A stretch of DNA of 64,000 nt from an uncultured Anaerolineae bacterium (GCA_938028725.1 CALIMH010000004.1:226993-290992); one strand, 5' to 3'; counted from the first letter of the stretch, positions 17,793 through 27,424 are shown. Notes: generated by a model from the letters alone, not told the origin. A program made the numbers and translations.

Positions 17793-19232
17793 ATGGCATC
17801 TGTTCCTGTGGCGAAGTCGCACGGCGAGTATGACCTCGCTGTGCTTGGTGCCGGGCCGGGCGGTTACGTGGCGGCCATTCGTGCCGCTCAGCTTGGTTTG
17901 AAAGTGGCGCTCATCGAGCGCGAGCAACTGGGCGGCATTTGCCTGAACTGGGGGTGTATCCCGACCAAGGCGCTGCTCCATAACGCTGAGCTCGTGCACG
18001 CTCTGCGCTCCGGCGAGCGATACGGCATTTACTTCGACAACTTACGGGTGGACTACGCTCGCGCCTACAAGCGCAGCCGTGAAGTGAGCCAGCGGCTGGT
18101 GAAAGGCGTTGAGTTCTTGATGCGCAAAAACGATGTCAAGGTGATCTTCGGCAGCGGCACGCTGATCGCGCCCGACGCCATCCTCGTCGAGAACCGCGCT
18201 GACGAGCAAGTGGTGAAAGCGCGCAACATCATCGTCGCCACCGGCGCGCACCCCTTGACGTTGCCGTTTTTGCTGCCGGATGGTTCGCGGGTGTTTACCT
18301 ACCGTCAGTTGCTCGAGGTGCAACGCGTGCCAAGTTCCATGATCGTGATCGGCTCCGGCGCAATCGGCATGGAATTCGCCTGGCTGTTCAACGCCTACGG
18401 CGTGGAGGTGACGGTGTTGGAAGCCCTGCCGCGCATCATGCCGATGGAGGACGAGGAGGTTAGCGCCGAAATGGTGCGTTCCTTCAACCGCGACGGCATC
18501 AAGATGATCGCTGGCGCAAAAGTGGTGGACGCTAAAGTGGATGAGAAGGGCGTGGAGGTGATCTTCGAGGATGCTGCCGGTGCGCGCGCCTCATCGCGCG
18601 GGGAGTGGGCACTGGTTGCTGTGAGCGTGGTGCCTAACACGCGCGACATCGGCTTGGAGAAGGCGGGTGTCGCCTTGAACAAGGCCGGTTACATCGAAGT
18701 GGATGAGCAGATGCAAACCAACGTGCCCGGTGTGTACGCGGTTGGGGATGTGACCGGAAAGCTGCGCCTTGCGCACGTCGCTTCTGCACAAGGCATCGTG
18801 GCGGCGGAGGCGATCGCTGCGCGCATGGGCAAGTATCATGGCCATGTGCCAAAGCTTGACTACCAGGCCATGCCTCGCTGCACCTACACCCACCCCCAAG
18901 TCGCCAGCATGGGCCTCACTGAGGCGCAGGCCCGCGAGCAGGGCTATGAGGTCAAGGTCAGCAAGTTCCCGCTGCGCGCCAATGGTAAGTCGCTTGCGCT
19001 AGACAACACCGACGGGTTTGTGAAGATCGTCGCCGACGCCAAGTATGGCGAAATCCTTGGTGTGCATTGCGTTGGGCCGGGTGTCACTGAGCTGCTGCCG
19101 GAGTTTGTGCTGGCGAAGTCGGCTGAGCTGACGACGGAGGAGATCGCGCGCGCAGTGCACGCTCACCCCACGCTAAGCGAGGCGCTCATGGAAGCGGCAC
19201 ACGGCGTGCTCGGCTTGCCCATCCACGTTTGA
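17793..19232 (+). CDS. lpd: Dihydrolipoyl dehydrogenase
   Basis: This 479-residue flavoprotein is the E3 component that reoxidises dihydrolipoamide in 2-oxo acid dehydrogenases and the glycine cleavage system. The FAD site is LAVLGAGPGGYVAA and the redox disulfide is GGICLNWGCIPTKA. The NAD site is VIGSGAIGMEFA, the second FAD motif is VPGVYAVGDVTG, and the active His-Glu pair is in HAHPTLSEALMEA. The length is normal. No E1 or E2 genes are nearby. It is convergent with a membrane protein gene, 16 bases apart. Confidence 0.95.
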   Translation: MASVPVAKSHGEYDLAVLGAGPGGYVAAIRAAQLGLKVALIEREQLGGICLNWGCIPTKALLHNAELVHALRSGERYGIYFDNLRVDYARAYKRSREVSQRLVKGVEFLMRKNDVKVIFGSGTLIAPDAILVENRADEQVVKARNIIVATGAHPLTLPFLLPDGSRVFTYRQLLEVQRVPSSMIVIGSGAIGMEFAWLFNAYGVEVTVLEALPRIMPMEDEEVSAEMVRSFNRDGIKMIAGAKVVDAKVDEKGVEVIFEDAAGARASSRGEWALVAVSVVPNTRDIGLEKAGVALNKAGYIEVDEQMQTNVPGVYAVGDVTGKLRLAHVASAQGIVAAEAIAARMGKYHGHVPKLDYQAMPRCTYTHPQVASMGLTEAQAREQGYEVKVSKFPLRANGKSLALDNTDGFVKIVADAKYGEILGVHCVGPGVTELLPEFVLAKSAELTTEEIARAVHAHPTLSEALMEAAHGVLGLPIHV

Positions 19233-19248
19233 CGCGCTGCTGCGCCTT

Positions 19249-19776
19249 CTATCGAGCAGGGGTGTTTTGTCCTAGTTGGCGGTTGGCCAACACCGCACCG
19301 AGCGTGCCGAACAGCCAGCCGAAGAGCAACGCGAAGAGTAGATAGCCGAACAAAAAGGAAATGTCTTGGCCGCGGAAGTACTCGGCGCCAAGCACCAAGT
19401 TTTGCTCGCGGATCGCGGCAAGCTGCTCCGGCGTCATTTGGGCCATGCGGATGGCTGCGCTCTCCTCAGTGACGCTCAACCAGTTGATGAAGTTGTAAAC
19501 CATGAAGGGTAGGGCGTAAGCGAGCGCCGCGTACAGGCCGCCGGTCACGCCGCCGGCGCGTCCACTCGGACGGTGGTGCAGGATCGCCGCGCGTGCAGAA
19601 GCGATCCCGCCGGCCAACGCGACGGCGGCGGCCATCACGCAGTGCATCGTCAAAAAGTTGCTGGAAAGCCCCAGCATCACAAGGCCGACTATCAGCCCAA
19701 CCGCTGCCATGAACAGGCCGCGCTTGCGTGCGGCGGATGCTGCGGCAAGTTCCGCTGCTGTGCGTGTCCTTTTCAT
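19249..19776 (-). CDS. Small integral membrane protein, function unknown
   Basis: This 175-residue protein has four hydrophobic segments near residues 20-38, 45-62, 80-98 and 140-165. A soluble loop contains MTPEQLAAIREQN. The first residues are basic (MKRTRTAAELAAASAARKRG). I do not recognise a family. It is the last gene in a minus-strand series MoxR-VWA-membrane protein-membrane protein, so a role with the MoxR/VWA pair is possible. Confidence 0.65.
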   Translation of the reverse strand: MKRTRTAAELAAASAARKRGLFMAAVGLIVGLVMLGLSSNFLTMHCVMAAAVALAGGIASARAAILHHRPSGRAGGVTGGLYAALAYALPFMVYNFINWLSVTEESAAIRMAQMTPEQLAAIREQNLVLGAEYFRGQDISFLFGYLLFALLFGWLFGTLGAVLANRQLGQNTPAR

Positions 19777-19805
19777 GTTGCGCTGTCTCCTTAAATGTCA
19801 CTTGC

Positions 19806-20321
19806 TTACGGACGCCGGGCCGAGTGGCGAGTGCGAGCAAACGATAGGCCGCCCAGCGCCCCTAGTGCGAGGCCCATCGTCGGCAGGCTCAACCCGCAGC
19901 AAGCGATGGTGAGGCCCAGCGAGATTTGCGTCAGCAACCGTAGGTCCAGCCCCATGTGACGTGCCTCAGCAAGCTGCTCTGCTGGCAGTTGGGCTGCCAC
20001 CTCCGACTCCAGCGCGCTCACCACCGCGGGGTCGAGCGCGAACGCGAGCATCACGGCGGTGATGGTGAGCGAAACGAACAAGCCGGCGATCAGCCCGCCG
20101 ATCGCGCCGACGTTCCGAGCGATGTTGGTTTGGTAAGCGCGGCTTTGGCGCGCGGCGTAGTAGCCAGCAGCCGGCATGCCGAGCAGGATGATGACCAGCC
20201 CCAGCACGCGCATCTCCACTGTTTGTGCGCTCTGCTGAGCGAGCGCAGCCAGGGCCAGCGTCAGGCCTGCGATCAGGCCGACTTGCAGCGCAGGTCGCAG
20301 ATCGGTAGCGTGGCTTGGCAT
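19806..20321 (-). CDS. Small integral membrane protein, function unknown
   Basis: About 171 residues with hydrophobic segments near residues 13-30, 37-55, 70-92 and 130-160, rich in Ala, Leu and Gly. The loop AARQSRAYQTNIARNVGAIGG between segments 2 and 3 is similar in position to the loop of the next gene, so the pair may be related. ATG at 20321 (MPSHATD) is chosen since it follows the VWA stop by 11 bases. The open frame extends 105 bases upstream into the VWA gene. No known family is recognised. Confidence 0.6.
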   Translation of the reverse strand: MPSHATDLRPALQVGLIAGLTLALAALAQQSAQTVEMRVLGLVIILLGMPAAGYYAARQSRAYQTNIARNVGAIGGLIAGLFVSLTITAVMLAFALDPAVVSALESEVAAQLPAEQLAEARHMGLDLRLLTQISLGLTIACCGLSLPTMGLALGALGGLSFARTRHSARRP

Positions 20322-20332
20322 GAGGCAGCGAA

Positions 20333-21718
20333 CTAATGAGTATGGAACAATGAGTCGATCGCGTCCGATAACTGTTGCAGCGTGGCCACGTGGTGGACAG
20401 CAGTGCAGAAGGGGGCGTAGTCCCACATGTCGCTATCTCCTGTGCCCCATTGAATGGGCGGCTCTGGGTTGAACCAGATGATGCGCTTGCTGCGCATCTT
20501 AATCCGCTGCATCAAGTCGAGGCGCGGGTCGTTGAAGTTGTTCCGCCCATCCCCAACAATGATCACGGTAGTGCGCGGGTCAATGGCGTCGCTGTAATCG
20601 CGGCAGAACGTCTCCAGGCTGTGGCCCAAGTCGGTGTTGTAGTAGCCCGGCGGCAGCGCTTGGAGCACGAGCTGCACAGCCTGCTGCGGGCGATGCTCGG
20701 CGAAGATCATGCTGACTTCGTGCATATCGCCGATGAAGGCAAACGAACGCGCCTTGCTGATTTGGTCCTGCATCTCGTACATCATGCGCAGCATGAACTC
20801 CGCGATGGGCCGCATCGAGGTGCTCACGTCCACGATCATCGTGATCTTGGGTTTGAGGACGCGGCGCTTGAAGCGCAGCGCGATCGGCACGCCCATATGG
20901 CGCAAGTTGTGGCGCAGTGTGCCTCGGGCGTCGAAGTGGCCGCGTTTGCCTCGGCGCAGGCGCAAGGCTGCGCGCGAGCGCAGGCGCGCCACCAACCGTC
21001 GCACGTGGTTGCGCAGCTCGTTGGCTTCGGCTTCGCTCAATGAGGCCAAGGGCTTGTGCATCAAGTCGTCAATGCGCTGGCGGCGCGGCACATTCTCAGC
21101 CTGCCTCAGTAAGCTTTGCCCAACAAAGCGCGACACTTGCTCGCGCAGGGCTTCCGCGTTGCCCATCACCGTTTCGCGGATCTCTTGGTTGCCTTCTGCG
21201 CTCATGCCCTGTTGCTTGAGCTGCTTGAGCAGGGCTTCTAAAGCGTCGCGCACCTGTTCCGGCGTGAGGTTCATCAGGCGCAACATGCGCTGGGTGAGCC
21301 AATCTCGCAGTTGTGGATTGCCGCGCATGTTTCTGTTGAGGCCTGCCTGCTGAGCAAACTGCTCCAGTTGCTCGCGAGTGGGGCGTTGGCCTTGAGCTAG
21401 CCATCGCATGAGCTGCTGAAGCTGCTCGCGCAGATGCTCGATGGCGCGCTCAAGCTGCTCCTGCTGCTGCTGGCTCAGCCCTCGGGCTGGTTGGAGCGGC
21501 GGACCTTCGTGACCGAAGTAAAGCGGGAAGTACTGCTCGAACACCGACACGTCGGCCGGCTCTTTAATCAAGGTGGCCTTGAGTGCATCCTTAAATCGCT
21601 CGCGGCTCTCCACCCCAAGGATGTGGATCGCGCGCATCGCCTCCGCGCTCTCGGCGATGGAGATGCGCACGCCGGCGCTGCGCAGCGCCGTGATGAATTG
21701 AACAATTCGCTCGTCCAT
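20333..21718 (-). CDS. VWA (CoxE-like) domain protein, partner of MoxR ATPase
   Basis: This 461-residue cytoplasmic protein has a C-terminal von Willebrand A domain from about residue 270. Its MIDAS metal site is DVSTS, with later Thr/Asp residues in TVIIVGDGRNN. The N-terminal half is helical and rich in Gln, Glu, Arg and Leu, with long amphipathic stretches. Proteins of this type work with MoxR AAA+ ATPases, and the MoxR gene lies directly upstream with a 19-base gap. Such pairs insert metals or cofactors or remodel complexes. The client here is unknown. Confidence 0.88.
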   Translation of the reverse strand: MDERIVQFITALRSAGVRISIAESAEAMRAIHILGVESRERFKDALKATLIKEPADVSVFEQYFPLYFGHEGPPLQPARGLSQQQQEQLERAIEHLREQLQQLMRWLAQGQRPTREQLEQFAQQAGLNRNMRGNPQLRDWLTQRMLRLMNLTPEQVRDALEALLKQLKQQGMSAEGNQEIRETVMGNAEALREQVSRFVGQSLLRQAENVPRRQRIDDLMHKPLASLSEAEANELRNHVRRLVARLRSRAALRLRRGKRGHFDARGTLRHNLRHMGVPIALRFKRRVLKPKITMIVDVSTSMRPIAEFMLRMMYEMQDQISKARSFAFIGDMHEVSMIFAEHRPQQAVQLVLQALPPGYYNTDLGHSLETFCRDYSDAIDPRTTVIIVGDGRNNFNDPRLDLMQRIKMRSKRIIWFNPEPPIQWGTGDSDMWDYAPFCTAVHHVATLQQLSDAIDSLFHTH

Positions 21719-21737
21719 AGTGTTGCGCCCAGTTTGG

Positions 21738-22664
21738 TTAGCGCACTCCCAGGTCTGTGCTGCGCCGGCCGCCGCTCAGGGCACGGCGCGCGCGTTGGAT
21801 GTCGCTCTCGTGCTTTAGGATCACCGACAACGTGTCGTTGAGCGTCTTCTCGTCCAAATGCCGAGCGTTGATCGCCAACAGTGCCTTCGCCCAGTCCACC
21901 GTTTCTGCGACGCTGGGCGACTTTTTGAGGTCTAGCCCACGCAGCTTTTGCACGATCTCCACGCATTGTCGCGCGACACTAGGGGCGAGCTGAGGCACAC
22001 GCATCTGCACAATGCGCAGCTCGCTCTCGAAGCTGGGGTAATCCACGAACAGGTACAGCGCACGGCGCTTCAGCGCCTCGCTCAGCTCGCGCGTGTTGTT
22101 GCTGGTGAGCACCACCATGGGTTGATGCACAGCCTTGAGCGTGCCCAGTTCCGGGACGCTCACCTGAAAGTCGCTCAGCACCTCCAGCAGGAAGGCTTCA
22201 AATTCAGCATCTGCTCGGTCTATCTCGTCAATGAGCAACACAACCGGCTTTTCGCTGAGAATGGCGCGAAGGAGAGGGCGCGGCAGCAAAAAGCGCTTGG
22301 AGAAGAACACGTTCTCCTCCTTGGCCAGCAAGTCGGCGGCTTCGCTCAAGGTGCTGGCCGCTGCCATGGTTTGGTTGAGCTTGTCCCGCAGTAGCTGGGT
22401 GTAGAGCATTTGCTTGGAGTACTCCCACTCGTAGAGCGCTTTGGACTCGTCCAAGCCCTCGTAGCACTGCAGCCGGATCAGCTCGCGCCCGGATGCGGCC
22501 GCCCAAGCTTTGGCCAGCTCGGTCTTTCCGACGCCGGCCGGCCCCTCCGCCAGGATCGGCTTGCCCATGCGCTCTGCGAGGAATACAACAGTGGCGATCT
22601 CATCAGAGGCAAGGTATTGCTGGGCCAACAGCGCTTGGGCTACCTCATCAATCGAGTTGAACAT
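21738..22664 (-). CDS. MoxR-family AAA+ ATPase
   Basis: About 308 residues. Walker A is AEGPAGVGKTELA and Walker B is VVLLIDEIDRADAEFE. The sensor-1 region is VVLTSNNTRELSEALKRR with the arginine finger, and the C-terminal lid is helical. MoxR ATPases use ATP to act as chaperones on VWA partners. ATG at 22664 (MFNSIDEV) is chosen where conservation begins; ATG at 22679 or an earlier start is possible. It leads a four-gene minus-strand unit with the VWA protein and two membrane proteins. Confidence 0.9.
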   Translation of the reverse strand: MFNSIDEVAQALLAQQYLASDEIATVVFLAERMGKPILAEGPAGVGKTELAKAWAAASGRELIRLQCYEGLDESKALYEWEYSKQMLYTQLLRDKLNQTMAAASTLSEAADLLAKEENVFFSKRFLLPRPLLRAILSEKPVVLLIDEIDRADAEFEAFLLEVLSDFQVSVPELGTLKAVHQPMVVLTSNNTRELSEALKRRALYLFVDYPSFESELRIVQMRVPQLAPSVARQCVEIVQKLRGLDLKKSPSVAETVDWAKALLAINARHLDEKTLNDTLSVILKHESDIQRARRALSGGRRSTDLGVR

Positions 22665-22775
22665 GCGGAAAGGATACATCACGTTCCGATGTCGGCCTGG
22701 GCTAGCCTTACAGCGGTCTAACGCAGGGCACAAAGGGGCAAGCTACGCTGTGGCCCGACACGGCTTTTCGCTGAG

Positions 22776-23018
22776 GTGCAACGCGAAGCGTTGATCGCAT
22801 ACGGTGGCTGGGATGGGCATCAGCATGACCGGCGGGCAGTGAGTGGCGCACGGCAACGGCCGACGCTACCGTGTGCGCGCGTGTGGCATCCTAGCCCGAT
22901 CACTGACGGAGTGGACGACTTCGACGTGTGCACCGAGCAGGACTACATGCACACGGACCCGGCGCTGCCGCCGGTGCTCACCATGATGGCGCGTGGGTTG
23001 CTCTGGGCTGCTAGCTAA
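22776..23018 (+). pseudogene. Remnant of a ThuA-like gene
   Basis: The frame opens with a GTG and reads ALIAYGGWDGH, the start of ThuA-like (trehalose utilisation) proteins. About 20 unrelated residues later it reads PITDGVDDFDVCTEQDYMHTDP, a motif that normally lies more than 100 residues further on, and it stops at 80 residues. Full proteins of this family have well over 200 residues. The pattern suggests a large internal deletion and loss of the C-terminus. A short functional protein is less likely. The family call rests on motif memory. Confidence 0.6.
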
Positions 23019-23117
23019 GCAGAGGCAGACACAAGCCATGCCTTCGCCCAGGTATACTGCCACGGCTTGGGATAATATACGCGGCAACACTAGCTTGCGA
23101 TCTGAGGATCTCCTTCC

Positions 23118-24380
23118 ATGCGAACGGTGGCCATGATTCTGGCAGGTGGCCGTGGCAGCCGCCTGAGCGTGTTAGCCAACAAGCGGGCTAAACCAGCAGT
23201 TCCCTTTGCCGGCAAGTATCGCATCATTGACTTCCCCCTCTCCAACTGCGTCAACAGCAACATTTACACGGTTGGCGTGCTCACGCAATATCGTCCTCGC
23301 TCGTTGCAAGATCACATCCGCAATGGCGCGCCTTGGGACTTGGATCGCCTGAGCGGCGGCGTGTGGATTTTGCAGCCCTATCTGGGCCGCGCTCACGCGG
23401 AGTGGTATGAGGGCACTGCCGACGCCATTTACCAAAACCTGGACTTCCTGCATCACGCCCGCGCGGATTACGTGCTGGTCCTCTCTGGCGATCACGTGTA
23501 CAAGATGGACTACAGCATCTTGCTCAGCTTCCACCAAGAGAAGCAAGCGGATGTCACCGTCGCCACGCTCAAGGTGACGCTGGATGACGCCTCGCGCTTC
23601 GGCATTGTGCAGACCGACGCCAACTATCGCGTGGTGCATTTTGAGGAAAAGCCGAAGCAGCCCAGGGGCACTCTCGCTTCGATGGGCATCTACGTGTTCA
23701 ACTACGAAACGCTGATCACAGTGCTGCAGGAGGACGCCAAAAACCCCCACTCCACCCGCGATTTTGGCAAGGACATCTTCCCGAAGATGGTGGAGCAAAA
23801 CTATCGCGTCTTCGCCTTCCCCTTCGCCGGCTACTGGGTGGACGTTGGCACGATCCAGAGCTACTGGGAGGCACACATGGACCTGTTGGCGGACACACCA
23901 CCGCTAGACTTGCTCGACCGCGAGTGGGTAATCCACACCCGCTCCGAAGAGCGCCCACCGGTCAACATTCGCACTGGCGCGACGGTCAACCACTCGCTAA
24001 TCACCGATGGCTGCGTGATCGAAGGCTCGGTGGAATACTCTGTGCTGTCGCCGGGGGTGCGGGTGAAGCGCGGCGCCGTCGTGCGTTACTCTATCATCTT
24101 GACGGACGCGGTGATCGAATCTGGCGCAGTGGTGGATCACTGCATTGTGGACAAAAACACCATCATTGGGTGCAATGCGCACGTCGGCTATGGGTCGGAT
24201 TACACCCCGCTGAACGCCTTGAACCTCGTCACCGGCCTGACCGTAATCGGCAAAAACACCATCATCCCCCCCAACTTGAAAGTGGGGCGCAACGTGATCA
24301 TCGGCTGCGATCTCGACGATACCTACTTTGTTGAGGATATCCCAAGCGGCACTCAGTTCCACGTCGAAGCAACCGATTGA
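23118..24380 (+). CDS. glgC: Glucose-1-phosphate adenylyltransferase
   Basis: This 420-residue enzyme makes ADP-glucose for glycogen. The nucleotide-binding start is [14 protein letters not shown], followed by [16 protein letters not shown]. The sugar-phosphate loop shows [12 protein letters not shown] and the metal-binding region [19 protein letters not shown] holds the substrate Lys, and the C-terminal 130 residues are a left-handed beta-helix with hexapeptide repeats. A GATAAT/TAATAT box lies at 23071-23080 and AGGAT precedes the ATG. The epimerase gene starts 4 bases after its stop, so the two genes are joined in one transcript. Confidence 0.95.
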   Translation: MRTVAMILAGGRGSRLSVLANKRAKPAVPFAGKYRIIDFPLSNCVNSNIYTVGVLTQYRPRSLQDHIRNGAPWDLDRLSGGVWILQPYLGRAHAEWYEGTADAIYQNLDFLHHARADYVLVLSGDHVYKMDYSILLSFHQEKQADVTVATLKVTLDDASRFGIVQTDANYRVVHFEEKPKQPRGTLASMGIYVFNYETLITVLQEDAKNPHSTRDFGKDIFPKMVEQNYRVFAFPFAGYWVDVGTIQSYWEAHMDLLADTPPLDLLDREWVIHTRSEERPPVNIRTGATVNHSLITDGCVIEGSVEYSVLSPGVRVKRGAVVRYSIILTDAVIESGAVVDHCIVDKNTIIGCNAHVGYGSDYTPLNALNLVTGLTVIGKNTIIPPNLKVGRNVIIGCDLDDTYFVEDIPSGTQFHVEATD

Positions 24381-24384
24381 CAGC

Positions 24385-24795
24385 ATGCGCATCGAACATT
24401 TGGCGATTGCCGTCCAGGACTTGGATAGCGCCCTGGCCTTTTACTGCGATGCGCTCGGCCTCAGCGTGCAGCGTGTCGAGGAAGTGCAACGTGAAGGCGT
24501 GCGCGTGGCCTTTCTGCCGCTTGGCGATGCGCACATCGAGCTAGTTCAACCCACCTGTGACGCCACCGGCATCGCCAAGTGGATGGGTAAACATGGGCCA
24601 GGGATGCATCACGTCTGCATCGCTGTGGAGGACATCAGCGCAGTGCTCGCGCGGCTTGCTGAGCGCGGCGTGGAGCTGATCAATCCGCAGCCAATGCGGC
24701 GCGAAGACGGCACAGCCTACGCTTTCATCCACCCGCGCAGCACCTTTGGCGTGCTCATCGAGCTATATCAGCGCCCTGAACGGCCAGCGCAGTAG
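24385..24795 (+). CDS. mce: Methylmalonyl-CoA epimerase
   Basis: This 136-residue vicinal-oxygen-chelate protein matches methylmalonyl-CoA epimerase: MRIEHLAIAVQDLDSAL with the first metal His, DAHIELVQP with Glu, GMHHVCIAVEDI with the second His, and FGVLIELYQ with the last Glu. It interconverts the R and S forms and so feeds the mutase encoded at 7394-9040. ATG at 24385 follows glgC closely. Its last 41 bases overlap the 3' end of the opposing peptide-binding protein gene. Confidence 0.87.
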   Translation: MRIEHLAIAVQDLDSALAFYCDALGLSVQRVEEVQREGVRVAFLPLGDAHIELVQPTCDATGIAKWMGKHGPGMHHVCIAVEDISAVLARLAERGVELINPQPMRREDGTAYAFIHPRSTFGVLIELYQRPERPAQ

Positions 24796-26461
24796 CCTCG
24801 GCTGCGTTTACCAGCTGCGTGTTCACTGTCCAGCGGCTCAACGTCCGGAATCGGTCGCTCAAGTGCACGATTGGCCCTGCTTGGATGTTGCGCACACGGC
24901 CGGAGGTCACGTATTGGTGCACAGGGTGATAGAGGGGGATGCAGGGCAAATCCTCGCGGATGAGCTGCTGCAAACGACGGTAATACTCAAAGCGAGCAGC
25001 GCGGTCCAACGTGCGGCGTGCCTCCTCCAAGAGGGTGTTGGCTTCTTTGTTGTCCCAGCCGGTGTAGTTTTGCCCGTTGGAGGATTGGCTGCTGTGCCAG
25101 AACGGGTAGGGGTCGGGGTCTCCCTCCATCAGCATCTCCACCAATGCCACCTGGAACTGCCGCGTCTCGAGGAAGTTGCGCACCAGATTGGGGACGGGTA
25201 AAACAGTGGCTTGCACGCCCAGCTCACGCCAGGAATGCGCCACCTCCTCCGCCGCTGCGATGAGGGTGGGGTTGTCGCTGGTGATCAGTGTGAAGCCGAG
25301 CGGCTCCTCGTCTTTCTGCCACACCTCAACGTTAGCCGGCGCGACTACGGCTAGGCTGTAGCCGGCCGATTGAAGCAGCTCTTTAGCGCGGGCCAAGTCG
25401 CGGCCAGGCAGTTGTATCTCGGTGTCGTAAGCCCAACTTTCGGGGAAGAAGATCGTGTCGGCGAGCAGGCCGCGCCCTTGCAGGGCGTTGCGCACGATGG
25501 CCGGTCGGTCGAGCGCGTAGAGCAGCGCCTGGCGCACGGCCAGCTCGGTCAGCGGGAGCGCGCCGCTATCCCGACGCAGATTGAAGAGGAGCATCACTTG
25601 GCGTGATTGAGGCATCGTGTGCACGATGGCGCGCGGTTGCTGAGCTGCCCGCTCCACATCGGCAGGCGCCAAGTTGGCCGCTGTGTCCACCTCCCCCCTC
25701 TGAAAGGCCTGGAGCAGCTGATCGGAGCTGTTGTAGTAGCGGAATTCAAGGCGGCCAATTTGTGGCCTTTCACCAAAATACGTGGGAGAAGGCTCGAGCA
25801 TGATGGAGGAAACCCGATTCCCTGTCATGCTCACGCTGACAATCCGCCAGGGCCCGCTGCTCGGCACGGGCTGGCTGCGCAGGAATTGCTCGAGGGAAGC
25901 GGCACTGGTGGTTGACAACACGTGGCTCGGCAGCAATCCCACCGTGGTGTAGTCCAAAAACGCCGCAAATGGTTGGGCGATCTGCATTTGCACCGTGCGG
26001 GTGTCCACCTTTGTGACCTCGACCTCTTGCCAGAAACGGCTCAGCGACGTGCGGCTTGAGAGGATTGGGTCTCGCAACATCTGTGCAGTGAACAGCACGT
26101 CGTCGGCCACCACCGGCTGGCCGTCGCTCCATCGCGCGTCGCTGCGCAGGGTGAACGTGTAGGTAGTCAAATCGCCAGCGATTTGCCAACTGGACGCTAG
26201 AGAGGGGACCACGCTGCCATCCGCCTCGAACTGGGTTAGGCCGGCAAAGACCAGCCGGCAGATGTCCTGATCGACCGAGCTGAGATGACAGAGCAGGGGA
26301 TTGGTGAAATCGCGCGGCTCCCCTACCACCCCTTCCACCAGCTTGCCCCCTGGCGCTGGCACCAGCACACCGCTGCGCGCCACGATGAGCTGCCAAACCA
26401 GGTAACCTACTCCCGCCACCCCCAGCAGCGTGAGGAACAACAAGGCGCGGACGCTTCTCAT
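24755..26461 (-). CDS. ABC transporter substrate-binding protein, family 5 (peptide/oligopeptide type)
   Basis: About 568 residues with an N-terminal hydrophobic segment (residues 5-28), which is a signal or membrane anchor; no lipobox Cys is evident. Family 5 signs are LVEGVVGEPRDFTNPLL, ARWSDGQPVVADDVLFT, GPWRIVSV, VRQALLYALDR and AKELLQSAGY. Such proteins bind peptides, nickel or sugars outside the cell and pass them to an ABC permease. No permease or ATPase genes are adjacent. ATG at 26461 is favoured by GAGGGTG upstream; a GTG lies at 26467. It follows secG by 48 bases. Confidence 0.88.
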   Translation of the reverse strand: MRSVRALLFLTLLGVAGVGYLVWQLIVARSGVLVPAPGGKLVEGVVGEPRDFTNPLLCHLSSVDQDICRLVFAGLTQFEADGSVVPSLASSWQIAGDLTTYTFTLRSDARWSDGQPVVADDVLFTAQMLRDPILSSRTSLSRFWQEVEVTKVDTRTVQMQIAQPFAAFLDYTTVGLLPSHVLSTTSAASLEQFLRSQPVPSSGPWRIVSVSMTGNRVSSIMLEPSPTYFGERPQIGRLEFRYYNSSDQLLQAFQRGEVDTAANLAPADVERAAQQPRAIVHTMPQSRQVMLLFNLRRDSGALPLTELAVRQALLYALDRPAIVRNALQGRGLLADTIFFPESWAYDTEIQLPGRDLARAKELLQSAGYSLAVVAPANVEVWQKDEEPLGFTLITSDNPTLIAAAEEVAHSWRELGVQATVLPVPNLVRNFLETRQFQVALVEMLMEGDPDPYPFWHSSQSSNGQNYTGWDNKEANTLLEEARRTLDRAARFEYYRRLQQLIREDLPCIPLYHPVHQYVTSGRVRNIQAGPIVHLSDRFRTLSRWTVNTQLVNAAEATALAVQGADIAR

Positions 26462-26509
26462 GAGCACCCTCGATACCGCGCGGCGCGAGGCGCGTGGCCG
26501 CGAGGTGCT

Positions 26510-26740
26510 TCAAGTGGACGGGGCGAACAGGATGACGTTTGCGACGGCAAGGGCAAAGAAGAGAATGGCAATGCCGATGGTCAAAGTGAACAGCACGCGG
26601 TCAATTCCCCGCCGCGTTTGGTAGATGCCACCTGTGTTGCCGAAGGCGCTGCCTAGCTCTTCCCCACGGGATTGGAGCAACACCGCAGCAACCAGTGCGA
26701 TGCTCAAGAGGATCTGCGCGATGCTGAGAAAGACATTCAT
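26510..26740 (-). CDS. secG: Preprotein translocase subunit SecG
   Basis: This 76-residue protein has two membrane segments (residues 3-22 and 52-73). Between them is LQSRGEELGSAFGN, the usual SecG loop. SecG joins SecYE in the protein export channel and eases SecA cycling. Its ATG is 11 bases from a TATAAT box at 26752-26757. Confidence 0.92.
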   Translation of the reverse strand: MNVFLSIAQILLSIALVAAVLLQSRGEELGSAFGNTGGIYQTRRGIDRVLFTLTIGIAILFFALAVANVILFAPST

Positions 26741-26751
26741 GAGTGAGCGCG

Positions 26752-26757
26752 ATTATA
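26752..26757 (-). promoter_or_regulatory. -10 box of secG
   Basis: A perfect TATAAT on the minus strand sits 11 bases before the secG ATG. The leader would be very short or absent. Confidence 0.6.
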
Positions 26758-26776
26758 CCGGTGTGCCTCCTGCGCT

Positions 26777-27355
26777 TCACTTGGCGGGCATGGTGCGGAG
26801 GGCAAACTGCTTGCGGCCACAGGGGGAGTTGTGCTCACACCATTCCAACAACACTTGGATGTCTCCCAGCACGGTGGCATGGGCGGCAGCTGCGAGTTTG
26901 TGCAGCGTGGGGATCATGTTTCTCACCTCATGGCGTGCCCCTAGCTCGACCAGCTTGTTCAAAATGGGCAGGTTCGGCACTTTATACAGCGGCACGCTCA
27001 TCAAGTGGGAGACCAGCGTCAAGCGGCTGTCCACCGGCGACAGCTCGAAACCCCACAACTGGCCAAAGGGTGGCTTGCGAAAGCCTGGACCGGAGAGCCA
27101 AATAAACCGATACGGCGGCTCATACACCTGCACGTAGGAGCGCGTCGGATACTGATACCAACGCAAGCATTGGCGCGACTGAAAGCCGCTGCCAACACGC
27201 ATCGGCCCTTTGGTGAGCATCCGCACCTCCATCACCTCACCGCTGCCGGCGATGTCGGGATGGCGCTCAGGGTTGCTGATAATCTCGAACAGGACTTCGC
27301 ACGGCGCTGTGATCAACCCACTCACGGTTGCGCTCGGCGTGATTATGAGTTTCAT
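26777..27355 (-). CDS. SRPBCC-fold protein (polyketide cyclase/coenzyme Q-binding type)
   Basis: This 192-residue protein shows a START-like fold. It opens with a strand (SGLITAPCEVLFEIISNPERHPDIAGSG), where the conserved START 'P..VF....D...hP' pattern is seen, then FIWLSGPGF and SRLTLVSHL. The fold holds hydrophobic ligands in a deep pocket. The ligand and role are unknown. It is a lone gene between secG and the NitT/TauT-type binding protein. Confidence 0.7.
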   Translation of the reverse strand: MKLIITPSATVSGLITAPCEVLFEIISNPERHPDIAGSGEVMEVRMLTKGPMRVGSGFQSRQCLRWYQYPTRSYVQVYEPPYRFIWLSGPGFRKPPFGQLWGFELSPVDSRLTLVSHLMSVPLYKVPNLPILNKLVELGARHEVRNMIPTLHKLAAAAHATVLGDIQVLLEWCEHNSPCGRKQFALRTMPAK

Positions 27356-27424
27356 CTTGCCTCTACCACAACAAAAAAATCGCTGCCACCACTGGCCCAG
27401 TAGCGTAAAGCGATTGAACGATAA

